64,000 bases of DNA from Brachyspira hampsonii (lineage in GTDB: Bacteria > Spirochaetota > Brachyspiria > Brachyspirales > Brachyspiraceae), in NCBI RefSeq assembly GCF_002214805.1, contig NZ_CP019914.1, positions 1,488,001 to 1,552,000 of the forward strand. The letters are read 5' to 3'. Shown here one piece after another: positions 1 through 7,407 of the stretch. How positions within the stretch are numbered: position 1 is the first letter of the stretch; the number at the start of each line of letters is the position of its first letter. The translations under genes were made by a program, and so were the position numbers. The notes below the pieces were generated by a model. That model was not told the origin of the DNA, did no database searches, and was given only the letters and a program-made list of their open reading frames with translations.

Positions 1-1125
1 TGAGGCAGAATGATTATCTTTTAAATAGTTAGGTATAGAATATAGCTCTCCGTTTCTTATATCTCTTATAGCTTTATTAATTGCATTATAGGCCGAATTT
101 GATTTAGGGCATAATGCTAAATAAATAGTAACCTCAGCTAATGGAATTCTTCCTTCAGGCATACCTATAAAATCAACAATGCTTACAAGAGAAGAAGCAA
201 TATTCATAGCATTAGGCTCAGCAAGTCCAATATCTTCAGAAGCTAATATACATAATCGTCTTGCTATATATCTAGGATCCTCGCCGGATTCAAGCATTCT
301 AGCTAAATAGTAAATTGCCGCATTAGGATCGCTTCCCCTTACACTTTTTATAAATGCACTTATAGTATTGTAATGCTCATCTTCATCGAAAGTTATAGAC
401 TGCTTGCTTGTAACATCTCTAACTATTTCTTCTGTAATTGTGAGTTTTTCTTTAGTTTCATCAATTTGAGTTGCTAAATATGATGCTTCAAGATATGTAA
501 AAGCCTTTCTCACATCGCCATGAGAATAACGGACTATTAAATTAACGGCCTCATCTTCAACATACACATCATCTTCGCCTAAACCTCTTTTATCAGTAAT
601 AGCTTTTAATACTGCTTCTCTTATATCATTATCATCAAGATTCCTAAACTCAAAAAGCATTATACGAGAAAGAAGGGCATTATTTAAATAGAAGTACGGA
701 TTTAATGTGGTGCTTCCTATAAGTATAACAGCTCCGTTTTCAACTGCCGGAAGTAAAGCATCTTGCTGGCTTTTATTGAATCTATGTATCTCATCTATAA
801 ACAGTATAGTTTTTTTTCTGTTTTCTAAATTTTTCTCTGCTTTTTTTATAGCTTCTCTTATTTCAGAAACATTTGAAAGAACGGCATTAAGTTTAATATA
901 TTCGCTTTTAGTTTTTTTTGCTATAATTGATGCTACAGTAGATTTTCCTACACCGGGAGGTCCAAAGAAAACCATAGATGTTATTTTATCATTATCTATC
1001 ATTTTCCTTAAAGTTTTATTCTTATCTAGTATATGATGCTGCCCGAAAACTTCTTCTATAGTAAGAGGACGCATTCTTTCAGCCATAGGTCTGAAATTAT
1101 TAATATCCTCTTCAAAATCAAACAT
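1..1125 (-). CDS. rarA: Replication-associated recombination protein A (RarA/MgsA AAA+ ATPase), C-terminus beyond the window
   Basis: Read by translating the minus strand from the ATG at 1125; about 375 codons lie in the window and the 3' end runs off base 1. The N-terminus (FDFEEDINNFRPMAERMRP) matches the RarA opening, followed by a Walker A motif (GPPGVGKS) near residue 55, a Walker B FIDEIHRF, and the RarA-type region LARMLESGEDPRYIARR with LASEDIGLA. RarA is a clamp-loader-like ATPase acting at stalled replication forks. The start codon lies inside the end of the upstream gene (8-nt overlap, 1118-1125), which implies translational coupling. A later ATG (MAERMRP) is possible, but the first one keeps the family's N-terminal segment. 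The assignment is secure; the missing C-terminus cannot be assessed. Confidence 0.93.
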   Translation of the reverse strand, partial: MFDFEEDINNFRPMAERMRPLTIEEVFGQHHILDKNKTLRKMIDNDKITSMVFFGPPGVGKSTVASIIAKKTKSEYIKLNAVLSNVSEIREAIKKAEKNLENRKKTILFIDEIHRFNKSQQDALLPAVENGAVILIGSTTLNPYFYLNNALLSRIMLFEFRNLDDNDIREAVLKAITDKRGLGEDDVYVEDEAVNLIVRYSHGDVRKAFTYLEASYLATQIDETKEKLTITEEIVRDVTSKQSITFDEDEHYNTISAFIKSVRGSDPNAAIYYLARMLESGEDPRYIARRLCILASEDIGLAEPNAMNIASSLVSIVDFIGMPEGRIPLAEVTIYLALCPKSNSAYNAINKAIRDIRNGELYSIPNYLKDNHSAS

Positions 1126-2110
1126 TGAGTTTTTCAATATGTTCCTCTACAAGCGGTATATAATTCATAATATTTTCTATTCTTTCTTTGATTTCATATT
1201 CAAGCAAATCGGCTATTGATATATAATCTTCATTTGCAAAAGCATCTAAAACATTATTCATCATTTCATTAAAATCACTTATGGCATCTGTAAGAGTAAC
1301 AGAATTCAAAGAAATTTGAGAATAATCTATGGAATAAATAGAAGCTACATTTGAAAGTATGCTGAATGCATAACTTACTATACGCGAAAATTTTTCTGCA
1401 TATATAAAAGCCTCTTTATCATTTCCGGACTGAAGTTTATTGACAATAGAATCCAATATATCTAGTATTAGCGGTAAGAACTTAGGCAGACTTCCTACTT
1501 TGTATAGAGCATTACTGCTTGTTATATTTCCTGCAAAAAGGAATATCGTATTTATTTTAGCCTCCTCTATAACAATGTACATAGTAGGAAGCATTTTTTC
1601 ACTTAAAAAAGGCTTAAACTCATTATTAAAAAATTCATTAAATTTATCTATATTATCTGAAGCATTATTAAATTTTTCCAATTTCACTTCAAGCATTTTT
1701 AATATATGAATAATTCCGTAGGACTCTAAACTCATATTAAATAGGAATATAGTTCTAGGTATGGAATCCAATACCCAATACATACCATCTTTTAAATCTT
1801 CTATATCTTTACTGCTGACTGAATCGGTATTTAATACCTTTTCTATATACTCAGCAATAGACACAATAGAATATAAAGAATATTCAGCCTGACTTAATGC
1901 CTCTACTTCTATTTTTTGTATATTTTCTATCGGTATAGTTTCATATTCTTCATCTATATACGGCTGCATTTCTTTATTATCTATAATAACTTTATTGATT
2001 AAGAAGTCATTAGAATTGCACCAACTTTCTATAGGTTTTAATATTTCATAAGCGTTAGTTTCATTCTCAAGTATTACTGATAATTCTTTGCCGTTAATAA
2101 AAATTTTCAT
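1118..2110 (-). CDS. Conserved hypothetical protein coupled to rarA (330 aa)
   Basis: I do not recognise a family. The first 70 residues (MKIFINGKELSVILEN...) have the alternating hydrophobic pattern of a small beta-rich domain, possibly beta-grasp-like. The rest is mostly helical and acidic (VLDAFANEDYISIADLLEYEIKERIENI). There is no signal peptide or membrane segment, so it should be cytosolic. Its stop TGA overlaps the rarA start, so the two are co-transcribed and probably translationally coupled. A role near replication or repair would be guilt by association only. The ribosome-binding site before the ATG at 2110 is weak. Confidence 0.75.
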   Translation of the reverse strand: MKIFINGKELSVILENETNAYEILKPIESWCNSNDFLINKVIIDNKEMQPYIDEEYETIPIENIQKIEVEALSQAEYSLYSIVSIAEYIEKVLNTDSVSSKDIEDLKDGMYWVLDSIPRTIFLFNMSLESYGIIHILKMLEVKLEKFNNASDNIDKFNEFFNNEFKPFLSEKMLPTMYIVIEEAKINTIFLFAGNITSSNALYKVGSLPKFLPLILDILDSIVNKLQSGNDKEAFIYAEKFSRIVSYAFSILSNVASIYSIDYSQISLNSVTLTDAISDFNEMMNNVLDAFANEDYISIADLLEYEIKERIENIMNYIPLVEEHIEKLNV

Positions 2111-2260
2111 AATTTTTGCACCATAATTTTATATTTAAAAATTCTATATTGTAAATAATATTCGGATTTTATCAGCTATTAATGATTACTTTTTAGCTGT
2201 TAATTCAATTAAAAATACCTAAATATTTTTTAGAAAAACTATAAAAATATAAAAAAATTA

Positions 2261-2288
2261 TTGACGATATGAAAATAATTATTATATT
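2261..2288 (+). promoter_or_regulatory. Sigma70-like promoter for the MCP gene at 2331
   Basis: TTGACG at 2261-2266 and TATATT at 2283-2288 are separated by 16 bp, about 40 bp before the start codon of the chemoreceptor gene. Assigned by eye in AT-rich DNA, where such boxes can arise by chance; the good -35 box is the main support. Confidence 0.55.
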
Positions 2289-2330
2289 CAAAGCGTTAAT
2301 GATTTTTCATAAAATATATGGAGTATATGG

Positions 2331-4181
2331 ATGAGTAAATTTAATAGTTTGGCGGTGAAAGTGCCTGTAATTCTTTGCATTGTTACTACAATATTGATAA
2401 CAATAATGCTTATAATTTCACTTACAATAGCAGGCAACGGGATATCAAAAAGCAGATTTGAAGGTTTTGAAACAACAGTAAAGGGATATTCATCAGTATT
2501 TGATGCTTGGTTTAGAACGCAGTCATATTTACTAGAAACTTATGCTTCAGTTCCTATAGTAGGAGAATATCTTGCCTACAAAGATTATACAAGAACTGAC
2601 AGATTAAATGCTACATTAAAAACATTCAGAGAAAAAAATGCCTGTTCTATTAATGTAGGAATAGTTGATAATAATGGTATTATAATAGCTGACAGTGATT
2701 ATCCAAAATTGATAGGAAGTAAATTTGCAGACAGCAATATTGATATATGGAATAAATTAAGAAATAGACAATACGGATACGGCAATGTAAGCTACGGTAA
2801 TGAACTTGTACCTTCAATAGTTAATGGCGAATTATCTTTTATTTTTGCTACTCCTGTAAAAAACGGAAATGAAGAGGTAGGATACTTATATACTGTTTTT
2901 AATTGGAGAGAATTTTATAAAAATTATATAGAAGGCATCAAATTGGGAGAAACAGGCGGTCTCGATGTAATAGCACCTAATCTAAAAGTATTAATGAATA
3001 CGGATTATAATAAAGTTAATACAGATGCTCCTCAGGTTTATAAAAATGTATTTGACAATAATTTATCAAAAGGGGTTGTTGAATATATTGCTAATAATCA
3101 TAAAACAATGGGGTCATATACTAAAATGAAATATGTGCCTTGGATAACTTCTATGACTATGACTTCAGAAGAAATATTTGCTGAAAGCAGAAAAGCTATA
3201 TTAAGCGGAATCATTCTTGGAATTATCACTATAATTTCTATAGCAATATTTATTAATATATTTATACGCTCTATAACAAAACCTTTATCTTTAGTAGTGC
3301 ATGAAGCTCAAAAAATAGAAAGAGGAGATTTAACAGAATTTGCAGGCAAAATAAAACCTAGAAAAGATGAAATCGGAATACTTGCAGAAAGTTTTGCTAA
3401 TATGAGACATAAATTGGTTGAAACTATTAAAGAAGTTAATGATGCTTCTATATGTATAATGAATGCCTCAGAAAAGCTGGCTAAAGGAAATGTAGAATTA
3501 TCAAAAAGAACTGAAGCTCAGTCAGCAAGTTTGCAGCAGACAGCAGCATCTATGGAACAAATGGCTTCTAATATAAAATCATCTACAGAATACTCTATAA
3601 CAGGAAATAATATGATGATATCTTCAAAAACTTCTATAGATGAAGCAGGCGATATCATTATACAAACTACAAAAAATATAGAAGAAGTATATGAAGCTAG
3701 TACAAAGATAAGAAACATTACTAAAATAATAGAAGACATAGCATTTCAAACTAATATACTAGCATTGAATGCATCTGTAGAAGCAGCAAGAGCAGGAGAT
3801 CAGGGAAAAGGTTTTGCGGTTGTAGCAAGCGAGGTTAGAAATCTTGCTCAAACTACTCAGTCATCAGTAAAAGATATTACCGATTTAGTAGATAATGCAT
3901 ACGATAAAATCAATAAAGCTACAGGAACAGCAAGACAATCACAGGAAATATTTAAAGATTTAAAAACTAAAATAGATGAAACAGCTAATATCATGAGAGG
4001 AATAAGTTCAGCAGCCGTAGAGCAGCAGTCAGGCGTTGAACAAGTTAATAAAGCAGTGTCTGAAATGGACGGAGCTACTCAAATGAATAATGCTCTTGTT
4101 AATGATGCTGAAAATGCTTCAAAAGATTTAGTTGTTCAGGCTAATTCATTACAGCATGCTATGAAGTTTTTCAAACTATAA
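2331..4181 (+). CDS. Methyl-accepting chemotaxis protein, dCache type (616 aa)
   Basis: Transmembrane chemoreceptor feeding the CheA/CheW pathway. Visible order: TM1 about residues 12-34, a periplasmic dCache-like sensor about 35-285, TM2 about 290-312, HAMP (RSITKPLSLVVHEAQKIERGDL) about 312-365, then the helical signalling hairpin with tip motif [18 protein letters not shown] near 473-490 and [13 protein letters not shown]. It ends in FFKL with no NWETF-type CheR-tethering pentapeptide. The second methylation helix is unusual: QMNNALVNDAENA stands where the paralogue at 45971 has [13 protein letters not shown]. It is paralogous along its length to that receptor. Ligand cannot be inferred. 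It is followed by a strong terminator. Confidence 0.95.
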   Translation: MSKFNSLAVKVPVILCIVTTILITIMLIISLTIAGNGISKSRFEGFETTVKGYSSVFDAWFRTQSYLLETYASVPIVGEYLAYKDYTRTDRLNATLKTFREKNACSINVGIVDNNGIIIADSDYPKLIGSKFADSNIDIWNKLRNRQYGYGNVSYGNELVPSIVNGELSFIFATPVKNGNEEVGYLYTVFNWREFYKNYIEGIKLGETGGLDVIAPNLKVLMNTDYNKVNTDAPQVYKNVFDNNLSKGVVEYIANNHKTMGSYTKMKYVPWITSMTMTSEEIFAESRKAILSGIILGIITIISIAIFINIFIRSITKPLSLVVHEAQKIERGDLTEFAGKIKPRKDEIGILAESFANMRHKLVETIKEVNDASICIMNASEKLAKGNVELSKRTEAQSASLQQTAASMEQMASNIKSSTEYSITGNNMMISSKTSIDEAGDIIIQTTKNIEEVYEASTKIRNITKIIEDIAFQTNILALNASVEAARAGDQGKGFAVVASEVRNLAQTTQSSVKDITDLVDNAYDKINKATGTARQSQEIFKDLKTKIDETANIMRGISSAAVEQQSGVEQVNKAVSEMDGATQMNNALVNDAENASKDLVVQANSLQHAMKFFKL

Positions 4182-4194
4182 ATAATAAATACTT

Positions 4195-4230
4195 AAAAAG
4201 CACATATATCAAAAAATATATGTGTTTTTT
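4195..4230. terminator. Bidirectional terminator between convergent genes
   Basis: Arms 4195-4209 (AAAAAGCACATATAT) and 4216-4230 (ATATATGTGTTTTTT) pair with one G-U, and A/T runs on both sides serve the MCP gene (+) and the TPR gene (-) that converge here. Confidence 0.85.
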
Positions 4231-4232
4231 AT

Positions 4233-5993
4233 TTATAAATTATTTTCTATTATTCTCATTAATATTAAATAAAGCTCTATATCTTTCTTTCTATAATAAT
4301 AATGCATAGTATTTAATATACATTCAGAAGTATAATTGAATAATTCTTCTATATCATCTATTACTTTTTCAGCATCTTTTATTTCCGCATCGCTTATAAC
4401 ATCAAAATTAGTTATAATATTTTTTACCGTTGTTATTTTTCCGGAATTATTAAAATTATCTTTTACGGCATTATTGATTATATTTCTATAGGATAAAAAA
4501 TTATCTATATTAAAATCATTAAAATCTATATAAGATTTTTTTTCGGTATTAGATGAGTACAAACTATATAAATCATTCTTCTCTATATCCTGAAATAAAA
4601 GATTAATAAAATGATAAATATCTGTTTTTTTAGAATAAATTTCATCATCATTTAATGCATCTTCTATTTTGGAATAATTTTTTTCATCATCATTTAATAT
4701 ATCTTCTTCTTTTTTATAAATACTTTCTATTTTTTCATTATTTTCATAATCATCATATATATTGGCATTCTTAATAAGTTTTTTATATTTGCTTATATAA
4801 TTATTGTATTTTTCTTTCTTTCCTGCTTTTAAATATAATTCAGATATTAATTTATAAGCATCAGCCTCATCATCTTTAATTTCTATAGATTTTTTTAAAT
4901 TAAATAAAGCCTTTTTATAATTACCTAACCTAAAATAGCAGTCTCCAAGCCATAATAAAACTAAATAATTTTCCTCGCTGTCATTATTTAAATTTAAAGA
5001 CTTTTCAAAATATTTTACAGCATCTTCATATTCACTGTCTATATAATTAATATACCCTATCCAATAATATGCAAGATAATTATTTTCATTATCATATTTT
5101 TCATTTACTTCTATAGATTCAAGTAAATAATGAACGGCATTTTTATAGCTTTCAAGTTTAGCATAGCAGATTCCAAGATATAAATAATTTAAATATTCAT
5201 CACTTTGAGAATCTGTAAGTTTAATAAAACAGTCAAGCTCTTTATCAATATCATTATTATCCAAAGCAATATTTCTTGCCTTTTCAAAACATTCATCTGA
5301 TAAAGTATTTTCATCTATTACTTTATATATCAAACCTAAAGCAAACCAATTATCAAAATTATCATCTTTTAATTTTACAGATTCGCTTAAATGCTCTAAA
5401 GCTTTGTCATATACCTGCATTATAAAATATGTGCTGCCCAAATAATATCTGCTTAAATAATCATTATCTTTTAACTTTACAGATTTATTTAAATACATAA
5501 TAGCTTTATCATAATTCTTTAACTGAATATGACAATATCCAATATATCCGTATACCAAATAGTCTTCAGAACCTAAAGACATAGACAAATACATTAATGC
5601 TGTATTATAATTATTATCATTTACAGCGGTTTTGGCATAAGTTATTCCAAGCCATAAAGTATAATATTTATTGTTATTATCTAAATTATATGAAGCTTTA
5701 AAATATTCTAATGCCTCTTTATATACGCCCAAAGAAGCATAACATCTTCCTATATAGTATTTATATATAGCCTTATTAGTGCTGAATTTCTCTAATGAAG
5801 AAGCCTTTAGAAAATGCATCATAGATATATCATATTTTTTTAATCTATAACAGCAATAACCTGCTTTAAACATAGCCTCTATATTATTTGGGTTTATAGA
5901 TAAAATATCATTGCATAAGGAAAATGCATCATTATAATTTTTGTTTTTTATACACTCATCTACTTCATGCAGATATTTATTAATATTTTCCAT
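4233..5993 (-). CDS. TPR repeat protein (586 aa)
   Basis: A string of tetratricopeptide repeats covers roughly the first 420 residues, with typical units such as YYLGSTYFIMQVYDKALEHLSES. A charged acidic linker follows, then a C-terminal helical domain of about 130 residues. No signal peptide or TM segment. The reading frame is open to 6032, but the ATG at 5993 is preferred: it has AAGGA a few bases upstream and starts the first repeat (MENINKYLHEVDECIK). TPRs mediate protein binding; the partner is unknown. A second large TPR gene lies at 7408 on the other strand. The family call is safe, the function open. Confidence 0.85.
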   Translation of the reverse strand: MENINKYLHEVDECIKNKNYNDAFSLCNDILSINPNNIEAMFKAGYCCYRLKKYDISMMHFLKASSLEKFSTNKAIYKYYIGRCYASLGVYKEALEYFKASYNLDNNNKYYTLWLGITYAKTAVNDNNYNTALMYLSMSLGSEDYLVYGYIGYCHIQLKNYDKAIMYLNKSVKLKDNDYLSRYYLGSTYFIMQVYDKALEHLSESVKLKDDNFDNWFALGLIYKVIDENTLSDECFEKARNIALDNNDIDKELDCFIKLTDSQSDEYLNYLYLGICYAKLESYKNAVHYLLESIEVNEKYDNENNYLAYYWIGYINYIDSEYEDAVKYFEKSLNLNNDSEENYLVLLWLGDCYFRLGNYKKALFNLKKSIEIKDDEADAYKLISELYLKAGKKEKYNNYISKYKKLIKNANIYDDYENNEKIESIYKKEEDILNDDEKNYSKIEDALNDDEIYSKKTDIYHFINLLFQDIEKNDLYSLYSSNTEKKSYIDFNDFNIDNFLSYRNIINNAVKDNFNNSGKITTVKNIITNFDVISDAEIKDAEKVIDDIEELFNYTSECILNTMHYYYRKKDIELYLILMRIIENNL

Positions 5994-6192
5994 ATAATCC
6001 TTTTTAATTATTAGTTGTATATTATAAATCATATTTGAGAAATTTGAAACTACTTGTAAATAATTATATATATAATATGATAAAAAATCATTTTATTACT
6101 TATAACTATAAAGATATATGATTTTAGAATTATTATCAGTTTTTTATGGTATATTAATAAATGTAAAAATAATTTAAAATTAAGGAAACATA

Positions 6193-6294
6193 ATGGATAA
6201 TATAATAAATTTTACAATCAAAGATAAAGAAAATTATTTTGAAAGTGAAACTACTGCATACATTAAACCTCCAAAAAAATTTTATTATTGCTAG
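6193..6294 (+). pseudogene. Truncated 5' fragment of a CMD/AhpD-like gene
   Basis: An ATG at 6193 with AAGGA upstream opens a 33-codon frame. Its residues ENYFESETTAYIKPPKK nearly match DNYFESETTAYIKPPKR of the intact gene at 6410. Similarity stops right after the CCTCCAAAAA sequence at about 6270-6279, where the hairpin element at 6280-6358 begins, and the frame ends at TAG 6292-6294 inside that element. This is most simply the left end of a duplicated gene whose remainder was lost or displaced. The conserved Shine-Dalgarno means a short peptide could still be made. Confidence 0.8.
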
Positions 6295-6358
6295 CTATAA
6301 ACTCGCTTAAAAATAGCTGATAACTTGGCAGTTATCAGCTGCTCGTTTATAGCCTAAG
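6280..6358. repeat. Hairpin (MITE/REP-like) element, copy 1
   Basis: A long imperfect palindrome: outer arms GCTATAAAC (6294-6302) and GTTTATAGC (6345-6353) are perfectly complementary, inner arms AGCTGATAACT and AGTTATCAGCT likewise, around a TGGC loop. A second copy in inverted orientation is at 30932-31012. Shared sequence begins at TTTATTATTG just outside the outer arm in both copies, so the element is about 75-85 bp. No coding capacity. It follows directly on the truncated gene at 6193. Confidence 0.8.
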
Positions 6359-6409
6359 AAACGATACTTAATATATAAAAAAATAAAAATATTTTAAAAG
6401 GATAATTAA

Positions 6410-7027
6410 ATGAATAACATAAATCTAAATATACAAAGCACAAAAGACAATTACTTTGAAAGTGAAACTACTGCATATATAAAGCCTCCAAAAAGAATAC
6501 CTCTATTTTTAAGACTGCCTATGTGGATAGCAAAAAAGAAAGTAAAAAAAGACCTGCTACTTCCAAAACTTTTAGCTTGGAATCCTAAAACTGCAATAAG
6601 CTCCGGTATAATGGAGGCATTAATTACGCATGATGATAAGGAAGTGCCTAAAAGACTTTTAAAACTCATAAGAATACAAATCTCAATAGATATAGCCTGC
6701 CCATTTTGTATAGACATGAACAGCTTTGAATATGATAAAGAAAATGTAACAGAAGAAGAAATAAAGTATTTACAAAATAAAAATATAGATTCATGCCCTA
6801 CTATGTCAAATAAAGAAAAGATTGCTTTAAAATATATTTCAGCCATTACAAAAACACCTGTAATAATATCCGAAGAATTAATAACAGAAATAAAAAAAGA
6901 GTATTCAGAGAGAGCAATATTAATATTAGCCTCCACTGCTGCACAGGTGAATTATTGGGCTAGGCTTATAAGGGCTTTGGGAGTGCCTACTGCAGGGTTT
7001 ACAAATATATGTAAAATTAATAAATAA
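6410..7027 (+). CDS. Carboxymuconolactone decarboxylase / AhpD-like protein (205 aa)
   Basis: The all-helical CMD/AhpD fold is suggested by the CPFCIDMNSFEY segment (around residue 101) and the downstream helices KEKIALKYISAITKTP and LASTAAQVNYWARLIRALG. In AhpD the active site is CxxCxxxH; here the two cysteines are present but the histidine position is Asn. Members act as peroxidases or decarboxylases; this variant most resembles the broader CMD family of uncertain substrate. An AGGA site precedes the ATG. A truncated relative lies immediately upstream at 6193. Cytosolic, no signal peptide. Confidence 0.82.
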   Translation: MNNINLNIQSTKDNYFESETTAYIKPPKRIPLFLRLPMWIAKKKVKKDLLLPKLLAWNPKTAISSGIMEALITHDDKEVPKRLLKLIRIQISIDIACPFCIDMNSFEYDKENVTEEEIKYLQNKNIDSCPTMSNKEKIALKYISAITKTPVIISEELITEIKKEYSERAILILASTAAQVNYWARLIRALGVPTAGFTNICKINK

Positions 7028-7080
7028 AAAATGAATTTTTAATTATATTTTAAAAATATAATAAATTGAAAAATACAATT

Positions 7081-7332
7081 ATGAACATAGAAGTTAAAGT
7101 AACAGCGGGAGCTAAATCCAATAGTTTTAAATTTGAGAATGGGGCTTATTCTATTCGCATTATGGCTAAGGCTATAGACGGTAAAGCTAATAAGGCTATA
7201 ATTGATTTTTTAGCCTCTGAACTCAATATCAAAAAGAGAGATATTGAAATATTAAAGGGTGAGAAAAACAGTAAAAAACTTATCTCTATAAATATAAATG
7301 ATGATAATTTAAAAAAGTATTTTAATAAATAA
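7081..7332 (+). CDS. DUF167/UPF0235 (YggU) family protein (83 aa)
   Basis: Small alpha/beta protein with the family's features: N-terminal IEVKVTAGAKSN, central IRIMAKAIDGKANKAIIDFLA, and C-terminal IEILKGEKNSKKLISI. Molecular role of the family is unknown. The frame extends to a TTG at 7066, but the ATG at 7081 is chosen because it places the first beta strand at the N-terminus as usual. Neither candidate has a clear ribosome-binding site. It lies 54 bp after the CMD-like gene and may be co-transcribed with it. Confidence 0.85.
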   Translation: MNIEVKVTAGAKSNSFKFENGAYSIRIMAKAIDGKANKAIIDFLASELNIKKRDIEILKGEKNSKKLISININDDNLKKYFNK

Positions 7333-7349
7333 AAAATTGCATTTTATTG

Positions 7350-7379
7350 TTGACATAATATACATATTCATTGTAAAAT
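7350..7379 (+). promoter_or_regulatory. Sigma70-like promoter for the TPR gene at 7408
   Basis: TTGACA at 7350-7355 and TAAAAT at 7374-7379 with an 18-bp spacer. A GGGG ribosome-binding site and ATG follow within about 30 bp. Confidence 0.6.
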
Positions 7380-7407
7380 ATTCACAATAATTGTATACGG
7401 GGTTTTT

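Noticed and set aside
707-1036. Plus-strand ORF inside rarA
   Set aside because: It is antisense to clear RarA motifs on the minus strand and has no ribosome-binding site or family resemblance.
6294-6353. Integron attC-like site
   Set aside because: The folded shape resembles attC, but the ends lack the GTTRRRY and RYYYAAC boxes, and no integrase or cassette array is present.
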